Assembly (NCBI GenBank): GCA_045106235.1
Contig: JBGCEJ010000023.1
Span: 310,001-374,000 of the forward strand
Length of the DNA: 64,000 nt
Reading direction: 5' to 3'
Origin: UBA4427 sp045106235
Lineage (GTDB): Bacteria > Myxococcota_A > UBA9160 > UBA4427
Shown here: positions 1 to 7,856 of the stretch, one piece after another
How positions within the stretch are numbered: the stretch's first letter is position 1
Layout of the letters: the number at the start of each line of letters is the position of its first letter
Translations under genes and position numbers: made by a program
The notes under the pieces: generated by a model
Told to the model about the DNA's origin: nothing
Database searches by the model: none
What the model saw: the letters and a program-made list of their open reading frames with translations, nothing else

Positions 1-781
1 GTTCGACATCCATGCACTCAATCGCGAGGCGACCCCCGAGGTAAGTCTCAAACAGAGCGTTGTCGGCAAGGGTGTTGATGAGTCGCGGACGTCCCCGTCC
101 AAATTTATGCAGCGTCTCCATCGACTCCTCGGTGACGAGTCCTTCCGGGCCCTGAACCGAAGACAGGCGATGCTTCACGTACGCAGCTGCGTTTACGAGA
201 TCGAGGGGCTGAAGACGAACACGCACGTCCACCCGTGGTTTCATGCCGGCATCACTCTCGACCAGCTTGTCCAGGTCCGGGGATCCGACCAACAGCATAG
301 AAAGTAGGCGCTTGTCTTCGTACTCGAGACTGAGCAATCCACCGAGCTCTGCGAGAGCCGCCGGTGCCATAATTTGGGCGTCATCGATGATCAGAACTGC
401 ATGTCGCCCATCCTCGCGGACGATCGAGAGCTGCTCGTAAATCTGGCCGAGGAGTTCCGCGCGGTCGAGGGCGGGCTCGTCGCAGCCGATTTGGCGGGCG
501 AAGCGCTGAAGAATGCTCGTCGCGTCCGCTGCGCCGGGAAGCATCATCAAGAGCGTGGCTTCGAAGACTTCTTCTTCCAACGCCTCGAGAATTCGACGCG
601 AAAGCAGGGTCTTGCCCATGCCACCCTCGCCCGTCAAGACGGTCAGCCCCTTGCGCTGCCGGAGCCCGCGCTCAACTCGGCGCTGTGCGTCGTGGTGGCT
701 CCCGCTTTCAAAATAGAAGCGGAGATCCGGTTCGTTGCTGAAGGGGTCGCGCGTTAGGCCAAAATGCTGGAGATGTTCCAC
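1..781 (-). CDS. ExeA/GspA-like AAA ATPase, C-terminus cut by window edge
   Basis: The frame reads leftward and runs off the window; about 260 N-terminal residues are visible. It opens with the HFGLTRDPF-type start typical of ExeA/GspA general-secretion ATPases. Walker A (GEGGMGKT) is at about residues 51-58 and Walker B (VLIIDDAQ) at about 129-136. GTG at 781 is chosen because AAGGGA lies just upstream and the family-typical N-terminus follows directly. Known ExeA proteins couple ATP hydrolysis to secretin assembly across peptidoglycan, so a role with the PilQ secretin encoded 7 kb away is possible but inferred. It lies 48 bp downstream of the TPR gene and is probably cotranscribed with it. 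A peptidoglycan-binding tail, if present, would lie outside the window. Confidence 0.85.
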   Translation of the reverse strand, partial: MEHLQHFGLTRDPFSNEPDLRFYFESGSHHDAQRRVERGLRQRKGLTVLTGEGGMGKTLLSRRILEALEEEVFEATLLMMLPGAADATSILQRFARQIGCDEPALDRAELLGQIYEQLSIVREDGRHAVLIIDDAQIMAPAALAELGGLLSLEYEDKRLLSMLLVGSPDLDKLVESDAGMKPRVDVRVRLQPLDLVNAAAYVKHRLSSVQGPEGLVTEESMETLHKFGRGRPRLINTLADNALFETYLGGRLAIECMDVE

Positions 782-829
782 AGGAATTCCCTTACTCAAA
801 CGGGGGGGCACGCACGCGGAGGCCGCGTA

Positions 830-3800
830 TTAAACGAAGGAGATCTTTTTTCGGCCGCCGGTTTCAGGCGGTTCTTCATCGCTGAGAGGTTCTGCTTCGA
901 GGATGACCTCCCCTTCGACAAATTCGCCCTCTACGAATTCCGCTTCGGCTTCGCTGACGACATCGTCGAAGGATTCGAAGGTCTCCACCGGGACAGCTTC
1001 GGCCATCGCTGCATCGCCGTCTGCGTCGTCTTCATCGTCCTCGAACAGTTCATCGAAGGACTCAAATACGTCATCGCTTGCGAGCTTCGGTGCGGTGGTC
1101 CCTGCCTCAAGAGCGGCCAGTCGCTCGGCGGCGCCGGGGAACTCGGGTTCGATTTCGATCACGCGACGGAGGTCGCTGCAGGCTCGTTCAATATCGTCGA
1201 GGCCTTCGTGTGCGAGGGCAAGGTCAAAGTAGACGCCCGCCGTTCGCTCGGTCGGCAGGTCGGGCATGGCCAGCGCCTGTTCGAGATGATTGACCGCATC
1301 ATCAAAACGATTCAGGTCCCGTGCGCAGAGTCCCATGAGATAGAGGCTGTCGAACCGCCGCGCCTCCGAGTCCAGGCACACACGGAATTCGCCGATCGCG
1401 TCCTCGAAGAGGCCCATTTCGCGGTACGCAATCCCGAGGTCGTAGCGGGTGTCGTAGTCGCCCTCATCAAGGGTGGCAGTGACGCCCTTCTTGAAGTCAG
1501 AGAAAATCGACTCGAAGCCGTCGCCGACCGTGGAGAGTGCGCTGGCCTCTTCCTTCGCCTCGGATTCGTCATCCTCTTCGCCTAATACGTCGGCAAGGGC
1601 CTCACGTAGATCGAAGGTTTCCCCTTCGTCGACTGGGGTCGGCTCTGCGGCTGCTGCTGCGACCGGCTCCGTTGCGACTTCCTCGGAAACGGGTGCGGTC
1701 GCGGCCGCAACTGCTTCCGGTTCGGTCTCGGGCTCAAGTGCGGGTTCGGGCTCCGTCGCCAGTTGGAGCTCGGGGGCCGGCTCGGGTTCGGGCTCGACGG
1801 AGCCGATGAAAGGCTCGGTTTCCGGTGCTGAAAGATCGACCGGATCATCGACCTCAATGGCTTCGAGGTCGTCGTCCTCGTCATCTTCGTCGAACGAAAC
1901 ATCGAGATCGAGGTCGAGCCCCGCGCCCGGAGAGTCTGCCTCGCTGAGGTCAAGGAGGTCTTCGCCTTCACCGAAGCGTGCCGTGTTTTCAAAACTCCGC
2001 GCTGCCTGTGCACGGGCTTCAGGGCCGTCGGCGATACCGGCTTGATCGGGCTCTTCGCCCCTCGCGGCGGCGATTTCGCCCATGCGCAGCATCGCGCTCG
2101 GATGGTTCGGAACGAGTTCAAGGACGCGGTTCAGGGTCTCGACCGCTTCGTCGAACATATCCTGAGCGATATAGAATTCAGCCTCTTCGAGTTCGTCGTT
2201 GATCTTGGCGGTCGTTGTCGTGCTGAATTCGCCGGGATCTCGTTCTGCGTGCGCGGCGTCAACTTCGGCTTCGGCTGCCGCGTCGCCCAAGTCCCCCGCC
2301 AGCAACTCGGATGCGTCTTCGGCATCCTCATCCAAATCCAGCTCGAATTCAAAGTCGCCCTCGCCTTCGGCAGAATCGCCGACGGTCATTTCGGATTCGG
2401 GCATTGTGAACTGGGGCTTCGCGGCGGGCGCAGCTTCGGTCACAGGCGGCGTGTCGAAAGTCAGGCTCTCGTCTTCGAGCTCAATCTCAAAGGATTCTTC
2501 GTCCGCGGCCGCGGTTTCATTTCCGGGCGCAATGAGCGGTGAGGAGTCTTCGAGTTCCTCATCGAGCTCGAGGTCCAGATCAAGCTCGAACTCGGACGGT
2601 GGCGCGGCGGTTTCGGTGACGTCCTCGCCGACGATGTCCTCGGAGAGGTTATCCGCGAGCGAAGCGTCTGCGCCCGCGATCCGGCTTGCAGCACCCGGGT
2701 CAAGGGCTGCGATTCGGTCGCGCAAAACATTCAAAGCGTCCTGATCGTTCGCGAGCTGGATCTGTTCTGCGGCGCGGAGCCAGACAGCGACGGCTTCGGC
2801 ATTCTGGCCGCCTTCCGCATGCGCCTCGCCCAGCTTTTCAAGGGCGCCTCGGTGGTTCGGATCATGGGCGAGTACGGCGTTCAAACTCGAAATAGCCTGA
2901 TCGCGCTTGCCATAGCGCAGGTAAACGCTCGCCTCGGCAAGGAGCTGATCGGGGTCGCCCTCGGGCAGAGGCTCTGAATCTGAGCCGGCTGAAGGCTCCT
3001 GACTTGGTGCAGCGGGGGCTGCAGCCGCTACGGGCGTCTCGAGTTCGAGCTCGGGGCCGGCGTCCATGTCGGTGTCGAGACTCGGACCGAAATTCGAATC
3101 CCCCTCTTCATCGTCGAGGGTGAGAAACGGCTCGTCGTCGAGGAGGTCATCGTCGCCAAGATCGGGTTCCGCAATTTCCGAAACATCCACGGCCAGTCGA
3201 GAAGACGAACTTCCCGCAACTTCCTCGCTCGGAAGGCGCTGCATGAGGCTGCGCGCATTTTCATCATCACCGCGATCGCGGTAGAGCTTTGCAAAAGCGC
3301 GGGTTGTATCGGCGAGCTTCGTGTCGTCGCCCATCTGGGCGTAGAGGTCGAGCAGGAGTTCGTATTGCGCCGGCTCCGCGGCTACACCCAGGGCGTGCGT
3401 TGCGAGAGGCTCGGCACGGTCAAGAGCACCGGTGGCCATCAGTTGTCGTACGAGTGAATCCAGCGCGGTCAGGCGGTCGGGGTCAATCTCAAGGATCCGC
3501 TCGTAAACGGAGATCAGTTGGTCCGGATCCTGCTGTGCATCGAGTTCCGAAGCAACCGCTTCATACTCGGCCAAGGCCTCTTCCGTCATTTCCTCCTGGC
3601 GGAGAAGTTCGGCGACCTTGAGGCGGCTGGTTGTGTTAGTCGGATCGAGCGCGGCCATCTGCCGAAGCAGATCGAGGGCTTCTGTTTTTTTGCCCTCTTT
3701 GTGATAGCCATCAGCAGCGGTTTGGAGCGAGGAAACCGCTTCGGAATCGAGTCCCATGCGCTGATAGAGTTCAGCGAGCGCGACATACGCAGAGTAGTGT

Positions 3801-4072
3801 TTAGGGTCGAGATTGAGGATCTGCTTGAAGACGGCGACAGCGCGCGCGTCAAAGCCGTCCTGACGGTATTGCTGGGCGACCTTGGAGTACTGCGCAATCG
3901 CTTCTTCGGCTTGGCCCCAACGGCGGTATGCGTCACCGACCTCAAGCAACAGCTTCGCATCGCGCGGGTCTGCCTTCAGGAGCTTATTGTACTCCTTCAG
4001 CGCCTTCGCCTTGGCACCCTTCTGCGCGTGCTTGCGCGCAGCATCCAGAACTTTTCGTTTATTGAGCGCCAA
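830..4072 (-). CDS. Large acidic tetratricopeptide-repeat protein (1080 aa)
   Basis: TPR-like helical pairs occur in blocks at about residues 5-280, 370-450, 625-680 and 870-1010. Long Asp/Glu/Ala/Pro-rich linkers separate them (about 290-370, 480-620 and 690-850). No signal peptide is visible, so it is probably cytoplasmic or membrane-peripheral. TPR proteins are scaffolds; the partner is unknown. It is followed by the ExeA-like ATPase and preceded by a sigma-28-like promoter at 4145-4171 related to those of the pilus operons, which suggests a role in pilus or envelope machinery (inference). The acidic low-complexity DNA makes long open frames on the opposite strand that are not genes. The ATG start at 4072 gives a Lys-rich N-terminus leading directly into the first TPR. 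Confidence 0.85.
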   Translation of the reverse strand: MALNKRKVLDAARKHAQKGAKAKALKEYNKLLKADPRDAKLLLEVGDAYRRWGQAEEAIAQYSKVAQQYRQDGFDARAVAVFKQILNLDPKHYSAYVALAELYQRMGLDSEAVSSLQTAADGYHKEGKKTEALDLLRQMAALDPTNTTSRLKVAELLRQEEMTEEALAEYEAVASELDAQQDPDQLISVYERILEIDPDRLTALDSLVRQLMATGALDRAEPLATHALGVAAEPAQYELLLDLYAQMGDDTKLADTTRAFAKLYRDRGDDENARSLMQRLPSEEVAGSSSSRLAVDVSEIAEPDLGDDDLLDDEPFLTLDDEEGDSNFGPSLDTDMDAGPELELETPVAAAAPAAPSQEPSAGSDSEPLPEGDPDQLLAEASVYLRYGKRDQAISSLNAVLAHDPNHRGALEKLGEAHAEGGQNAEAVAVWLRAAEQIQLANDQDALNVLRDRIAALDPGAASRIAGADASLADNLSEDIVGEDVTETAAPPSEFELDLDLELDEELEDSSPLIAPGNETAAADEESFEIELEDESLTFDTPPVTEAAPAAKPQFTMPESEMTVGDSAEGEGDFEFELDLDEDAEDASELLAGDLGDAAAEAEVDAAHAERDPGEFSTTTTAKINDELEEAEFYIAQDMFDEAVETLNRVLELVPNHPSAMLRMGEIAAARGEEPDQAGIADGPEARAQAARSFENTARFGEGEDLLDLSEADSPGAGLDLDLDVSFDEDDEDDDLEAIEVDDPVDLSAPETEPFIGSVEPEPEPAPELQLATEPEPALEPETEPEAVAAATAPVSEEVATEPVAAAAAEPTPVDEGETFDLREALADVLGEEDDESEAKEEASALSTVGDGFESIFSDFKKGVTATLDEGDYDTRYDLGIAYREMGLFEDAIGEFRVCLDSEARRFDSLYLMGLCARDLNRFDDAVNHLEQALAMPDLPTERTAGVYFDLALAHEGLDDIERACSDLRRVIEIEPEFPGAAERLAALEAGTTAPKLASDDVFESFDELFEDDEDDADGDAAMAEAVPVETFESFDDVVSEAEAEFVEGEFVEGEVILEAEPLSDEEPPETGGRKKISFV

Positions 4073-4144
4073 TGAACCCTCAGCACGGCGGATGAACAGA
4101 ACGCGACACCCGCGTTGTCCAAAATGCGCGTGTCTCGCTTATCT

Positions 4145-4171
4145 GTATCGGCCGACACGATCGGCCCTTGA
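4145..4171 (-). promoter_or_regulatory. Sigma-28 (FliA)-like promoter for the TPR-ATPase unit
   Basis: On the minus strand, TCAAGGGC is followed by 11 nt and GCCGATAC. The FliA consensus is TAAAGTTT-N11-GCCGATAA. The -10 element matches 7 of 8 positions, TCAAG matches 4 of 5 of TAAAG, and the spacing is exact. The predicted transcript start is about 65 nt upstream of the TPR start codon. It was found by eye, and its function is inferred. Confidence 0.5.
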
Positions 4172-4305
4172 GGCGAGACTGAGGGGGACCAGAGACAGGT
4201 TGAAGACCAGCCCTGTGGGGTTTTTCCACGAGGAATCCCCATGCGACTTGCCGACAAAAAACGCGCAAATTGGCGACGCTGCTGGGCGGCTCGGGGCTAG
4301 CGGAG

Positions 4306-4370
4306 GGCTAGAGAAGGCTTAGAGAAGGCTTAGAGGGGGCTTAGAGGAGGCTTAGAGGAGGCTTAGAGGA
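4306..4370 (-). repeat. 11-bp tandem repeat after aroQ, possible Rho-loading (rut) site
   Basis: Six units of 10-11 bp follow each other without spacers; the plus-strand unit is GGCTTAGAGGA with small variations. Read as aroQ mRNA, the unit is UCCUCUAAGCC, giving a C/U-rich, G-poor stretch that starts about 15 nt after the aroQ stop. Such C-rich segments are known Rho utilisation sites. No U-tract hairpin follows aroQ directly. Confidence 0.7.
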
Positions 4371-4384
4371 GGGCCTGAGAAATT

Positions 4385-4822
4385 TTAGGCTCGGGCCTGC
4401 GCCGCAAGAGCCTCAAGGCCGAAGCGGTAGCCTGCAGCACCCAGCCCGGAGATGACTCCGAGGGCGATGGGAGAAATATAGGAAACCTGCCGAAACGCTT
4501 CTCTGGCGTAGACGTTCGAAAGGTGCACTTCGACCACCGGAAGATTTGTCGCAACCAGGGCGTCGCGCAGGGCCACGCTCGAGTGCGTGAAACCGCCGGG
4601 ATTGATCAGGATGCCGTCCACATTCTCGACCATGGCGTTCTGGATCTGGTCGATCAGCTCGCCTTCGTGGTTCGACTGGAAGCACTCGATCGTCACGCCG
4701 AGAGTCTTTGCGGCGAGCGCGAGATCTGCGTCGATGTCTGCCAGGGTCTGCGTTCCGTAGATCTCAGGCTCTCGCTTGCCGAGCAGATTTAGATTTGGTC
4801 CGTGCACGACTAGGATCTGCAT
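4385..4822 (-). CDS. aroQ: Type II 3-dehydroquinate dehydratase
   Basis: Converts 3-dehydroquinate to 3-dehydroshikimate, step three of the shikimate pathway, in the cytoplasm. At 145 residues it has the usual length for the dodecameric type II enzyme. Visible motifs are GPNLNLLG (8-15), the lid residues Arg17 and Tyr22, QSNHEGELID (49-58), NPGGFTH (74-80) and the substrate-binding HLSN block at 100-103 with His100. Nothing appears to be missing. It lies 43 bp downstream of the roadblock gene in the same direction as aroB and aroK, so three shikimate enzymes share this region, interrupted by two genes unrelated to the pathway. Confidence 0.97.
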   Translation of the reverse strand: MQILVVHGPNLNLLGKREPEIYGTQTLADIDADLALAAKTLGVTIECFQSNHEGELIDQIQNAMVENVDGILINPGGFTHSSVALRDALVATNLPVVEVHLSNVYAREAFRQVSYISPIALGVISGLGAAGYRFGLEALAAQARA

Positions 4823-4865
4823 GCTTCTCCCTAGGCGACCGCGCCCAACCGGCGAGGTCTCGAAA

Positions 4866-5261
4866 CTAGAGCTCGGCGCGAATCAGCGGCAAGCTTCGCC
4901 GGATGAGGTAGCGCGCCTTACCCAAATTGCCATCCGGGTGCAGTGAAAGCACGAGGATCAGCTCCTCATCCACTGCGTGGAAGATCAAGTTCACGCGGCT
5001 GAGGCAGACAACGGTCTCTCGAAGCGAACCCGCACCAAGCGCCTCGGAAGCCTTCGTCATTTCATTCAGGATGCGTCCAAATTCGATGCCGGCGTCTGTG
5101 ACGTCCCCGCGCAGCGGATCGTCCGACATGCGTCCCGTCGTCTCCACATCGGGTCCGCGGCGGACCTCGTCAATGGCAATCCCGTCCAAGCCCATGAGCG
5201 AGGCGCTGAAGCCACCGCCGCATTGATCCACGATCTCTTGCAGAATTGAATTGAAACTCAT
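4866..5261 (-). CDS. Roadblock/LC7 domain protein (MglB-like)
   Basis: A 131-residue single-domain protein. The start MSFNSILQEIVDQCGGGFSA and the following segment containing LMGLDGIAID resemble the Roadblock/LC7 fold, small dimerising proteins that often regulate Ras-like GTPases such as MglA. No MglA-like GTPase is in the window. Its ATG overlaps the stop of the upstream unknown gene by 4 bp, so the two are probably translationally coupled and may interact. Family assignment rests on pattern recognition only. Confidence 0.7.
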   Translation of the reverse strand: MSFNSILQEIVDQCGGGFSASLMGLDGIAIDEVRRGPDVETTGRMSDDPLRGDVTDAGIEFGRILNEMTKASEALGAGSLRETVVCLSRVNLIFHAVDEELILVLSLHPDGNLGKARYLIRRSLPLIRAEL

Positions 5262-5914
5262 CGCGCGCTCCTCCGCGTATCGCTTTCTAGATTATGCAGC
5301 CAACCTTCGAGGGTGGCGAGGATCACTTCATCCGAGTTCGACTGTGGGTTCGAAGCGAAAGCCGCCCTCGGCACTTCCGCCGCATCGACATCGAAATGCT
5401 CGAGTGGTTCGCCCAGGATCTCAAGGCTGCCTTCCTCGCTCAGTTCCGCCAGGCCGAGTGGCTCGTCCTGAAGGACCCGCTCGGCAACATCGTTGACATC
5501 GAGCATCTCCTCCACCTGCGTTTCCGCCTGTGCGAAAGCCTCGTCGAGTTCGAAGGCTTCGAGCGGCCGGTCGAGTTCATCTTGAACGTCCGCAAGCGTC
5601 GGCACTTCCAGCGCATCGAAGGACAGGTCATCGCTCGGCGAGGAAGTCGCCTCCGCAGAGAGTGGATCAAGGCTCAATTCCTCTGCCCAGACATCGAGTC
5701 CGGACTCGAGGATCTTACGCGTGGCCTCGCCTTCGCTTTCGGGCAATCGAGCGAGTGCCAGGACCGCCCTCGCCGGCCATTCCGTCGGCTCGCCGAGCGT
5801 GGCAACGGCCATGTCGATCCGCCCTGCACGCCGGTCGCGTTCTGCCGTGGCAATTCGCTCCAGACGCTCGCGCCGCGTCAGCGCCGAATATCCCAAATCC
5901 ACTTCAACCCCCAT
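5258..5914 (-). CDS. Unknown acidic protein coupled to the roadblock gene
   Basis: I do not recognise this 218-residue protein. The first 85 residues are rich in Arg and Ala and look helical, reminiscent of a TPR-like or regulatory domain. The remainder is very acidic, rich in Asp, Glu, Leu and Pro, without membrane segments. Its last four bases overlap the start of the roadblock gene. It sits between aroB and aroQ, but nothing links it to aromatic biosynthesis. A scaffold or regulator acting with the roadblock protein is a guess from context. Confidence 0.75.
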   Translation of the reverse strand: MGVEVDLGYSALTRRERLERIATAERDRRAGRIDMAVATLGEPTEWPARAVLALARLPESEGEATRKILESGLDVWAEELSLDPLSAEATSSPSDDLSFDALEVPTLADVQDELDRPLEAFELDEAFAQAETQVEEMLDVNDVAERVLQDEPLGLAELSEEGSLEILGEPLEHFDVDAAEVPRAAFASNPQSNSDEVILATLEGWLHNLESDTRRSAR

Positions 5915-6005
5915 TTAAACCCGAGCTGCAGAGTCGATGGACTCAGCAGCACAACTTTCACGTCGGTGATGAGGAGCGATCCGCGCCTCTACCACCGATA
6001 AAATT

Positions 6006-7139
6006 CTACGGCTTCCAACCCGCCGGCATAATCTCTGCGGGACTCAGCAAGCTTGTGCCCGCGTTGCCGATGCCCTTCAGCACAACGAAGTGAATCTTGC
6101 CGCCTTGCTTCTTCTTATCGACGGCCATCGCGGAGAGATAAGCACGTCGCGGCCGACCTGGCGGCTGCGTGGGTAAACCCGCCCGCAATAGTAGCGATTC
6201 GAGGCGCTGGCATGTTCCTTCCGGAGAAAACCCGAGGGCCTCGGAGCGTTCGGCCGCGAAGACCATGCCGATCGCGACCGCTTCGCCATGCAAGATCCCG
6301 CGGTACCCGGCGTGCTTCTCAATCGCATGCGCCAAGGTATGGCCGAAGTTGAGGAGTCGACGAAGTCCCCCCTCACGTTCATCTCGAGCGACGACTTCCG
6401 CCTTGATTGCACAGGCTCGTTCGAGGGCCTCGAGGACGTATCGGGTTTCCAGCGACATGAAGGCATCGATATGCTCTTCGAGCCAAGCAAAGAACTCCGC
6501 GTCCCAGATCGCGGCGGCCTTGATCATTTCGGCGGCACCCGCTGCGCGCTGTCGTTTCGGCAAACTCTTCAGCGTCGCGATATCAAGGTAGACGCCGCGC
6601 GGCTGATGGAATGCGCCGACCAAGTTCTTTCCCTCTTCCAGGTTCACGCCCGTCTTGCCCCCGATCGAGGCATCCACCATCGCGAGAATCGTCGTCGGCA
6701 CCTGCACGAAGGGAATGCCGCGGAGAAACGTCGCCGCGGCGAAGCCCCCGAGATCGCCGGCAACCCCGCCTCCGAGGGTCACCACCGCCGAGGTTCGGTC
6801 CATGCCCATCTTGAGGAATTGGCGATAGAGCTCGGCGGCCTGGCCGAGATTTTTTGTGGCGTCGCCGTCGGGGACAACGATGCGTCCAACCCGTGCGCCG
6901 GAGGCTTCAAGCCCGCGCGTGAGCATGGGCCCGTAGCGGCGTGCGACGGTTGGAACCGTAATCAGCGCGATCCTTTCTGCCGAGAGCGATTTCCCAATCC
7001 GCCGGCCCGCGGTCTCGAGCCAATCGTCACCGAGAGAAATCGCATAGCTGCGTTCCGCGAGTTCGACGGAGACCGTGCGGCGGACACGACCGCGTCCAGT
7101 TTGCTTTGCTCTCTTCTTGGTGTTCCCGCCGCTGCTCAT
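6006..7139 (-). CDS. aroB: 3-dehydroquinate synthase
   Basis: Closes DAHP to 3-dehydroquinate using NAD and a divalent metal. Glycine-rich NAD-binding motifs are visible at 123-133 (GGG and GDLGGF), then the PTT...DASIGGKTGVN block at about 148-166. The metal-site region includes NFGHT..HA.E and HGEAVAIGM further on. At 377 residues it is normal, with a basic N-terminal extension of about 20 residues. Its ATG overlaps the end of aroK by 4 bp, so aroK and aroB form one translationally coupled unit, as in many proteobacteria downstream of pilQ. Confidence 0.97.
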   Translation of the reverse strand: MSSGGNTKKRAKQTGRGRVRRTVSVELAERSYAISLGDDWLETAGRRIGKSLSAERIALITVPTVARRYGPMLTRGLEASGARVGRIVVPDGDATKNLGQAAELYRQFLKMGMDRTSAVVTLGGGVAGDLGGFAAATFLRGIPFVQVPTTILAMVDASIGGKTGVNLEEGKNLVGAFHQPRGVYLDIATLKSLPKRQRAAGAAEMIKAAAIWDAEFFAWLEEHIDAFMSLETRYVLEALERACAIKAEVVARDEREGGLRRLLNFGHTLAHAIEKHAGYRGILHGEAVAIGMVFAAERSEALGFSPEGTCQRLESLLLRAGLPTQPPGRPRRAYLSAMAVDKKKQGGKIHFVVLKGIGNAGTSLLSPAEIMPAGWKP

Positions 7140-7759
7140 TGCTCTTCGTTCCTTCGTGATGAATTATTTTCGCGGACATCGCTCGCCTTGCCCTTGGTGA
7201 GGCCCCGCCCTGCAGGAGGCCGATCAGCCAATTCCGCGAGAATGCGGTCGACAACGACGCCCGCCTTTCCCTGGGCATCGACGGAAAAGGTCGCCTGGGC
7301 ATAGTCCGGCGCGCGCGCATCGCGGAGGGACTCAAGCTTCGATTGCCGTTCCGCGTGAGACAGTCCAGCGAGCAGTGGCCGGCTCGCGCCATCGCCCACG
7401 CGCGAGAGGAGGAGCTCGATCGGCGCGTCGAGGAAGACCACGATGCCCGAGGCGCGGAGGCGCTCGGCCGTACCGGGCTGGGAGAAGGCCCCGCCGCCCA
7501 GGGCGACGACTGCGGCGGATGCTGAAGCGGCATCGATCGCCTCTTGTTCAAGCCTGCGGAAATAGGCTTCACCGTCTTCTGCGAAGATCTCAGGGATCGA
7601 CCGCCCTGCACGCTCTTCGATCAAATCGTCCGTGTCGACGAAGTCACGGCCCAGGCGTTTGGCGAGCGCAGGGCCGATCGTCGATTTGCCCGCGCCCATC
7701 ATCCCGACGAGGTAGACCGGGCGGTCTGGCCGCCCATTTTCTGATTTTGTGTCTTCCAC
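7136..7759 (-). CDS. aroK: Shikimate kinase
   Basis: Phosphorylates shikimate to shikimate-3-phosphate. From GTG at 7759 the protein has 207 residues; Walker A GMMGAGKS is at 19-26, followed by the substrate-binding DTDD motif, an ALGGGAF motif and an RP..L lid. A longer reading from TTG at 7789 would begin in the loop of the upstream terminator and is rejected. A TATACT -10-like hexamer ends six bases before the GTG, so the message may be leaderless. The last about 25 residues, after the LAD segment, are a polar tail beyond the usual fold. It overlaps aroB by 4 bp. Confidence 0.93.
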   Translation of the reverse strand: MEDTKSENGRPDRPVYLVGMMGAGKSTIGPALAKRLGRDFVDTDDLIEERAGRSIPEIFAEDGEAYFRRLEQEAIDAASASAAVVALGGGAFSQPGTAERLRASGIVVFLDAPIELLLSRVGDGASRPLLAGLSHAERQSKLESLRDARAPDYAQATFSVDAQGKAGVVVDRILAELADRPPAGRGLTKGKASDVRENNSSRRNEEQ

Positions 7760-7763
7760 GGCC

Positions 7764-7770
7764 CCAGTAT
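7764..7770 (-). promoter_or_regulatory. Possible -10 element directly before aroK
   Basis: On the minus strand TATACT is followed by GGGGCC and then the GTG of aroK. A start seven bases after the -10 element would put the transcript start on the GTG itself. No good -35 hexamer is seen at 17 bp, because the terminator stem occupies that stretch. Confidence 0.3.
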
Positions 7771-7773
7771 AGA

Positions 7774-7802
7774 AAAACGGGGGGAGCAAGCTCCCCCCGT
7801 CA
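7774..7802 (-). terminator. Rho-independent terminator after pilQ
   Basis: A perfect 11-bp GC-rich stem (ACGGGGGGAGC and GCTCCCCCCGT) with a two-base AA/TT gap is followed on the minus strand by TTTTTC. It lies about 55 bp after the pilQ stop and ends the pilMNOPQ transcript before aroK. Confidence 0.9.
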
Positions 7803-7856
7803 TCGGGTCTCTGGCCGGGACCTCACTGGATCCCGGTATCAGCCGCCCATTTTCTC

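Larger units (their letters stand above)
4073..4384. other. Intergenic region between aroQ and the TPR gene (312 bp)
   Basis: No gene is seen here. Reading leftward from the aroQ stop, it holds an 11-bp tandem repeat (4306-4370), an imperfect hairpin formed by GGGG-TTTTTCC and GGAA-TCCCC near 4217-4240, and a sigma-28-like promoter (4145-4171) for the TPR gene. The layout suggests that the aroQ transcript ends here and a new one begins. Confidence 0.6.

Noticed and set aside
764..1585. 273-codon plus-strand frame opposite the TPR gene
   Set aside because: Explained by the acidic low-complexity coding of the TPR protein.
3306..3313. GCCGATAC (minus strand) inside the TPR gene
   Set aside because: No T(A/C)AAG at 14-16 bases upstream and it lies in coding sequence.
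4306..4370. CRISPR array
   Set aside because: Units are 11 bp and directly abutting without spacers; no cas genes.
5994..6001. ACCGATAA on the plus strand before aroB's end
   Set aside because: No -35 match, and it points into the antisense of aroB.
6288..7304. 338-codon plus-strand frame opposite aroB and aroK
   Set aside because: Shadow of two certain shikimate genes.
7760..7789. TTG start of aroK at 7789
   Set aside because: It would lie in the loop of the perfect pilQ terminator; family motifs begin well after GTG 7759.
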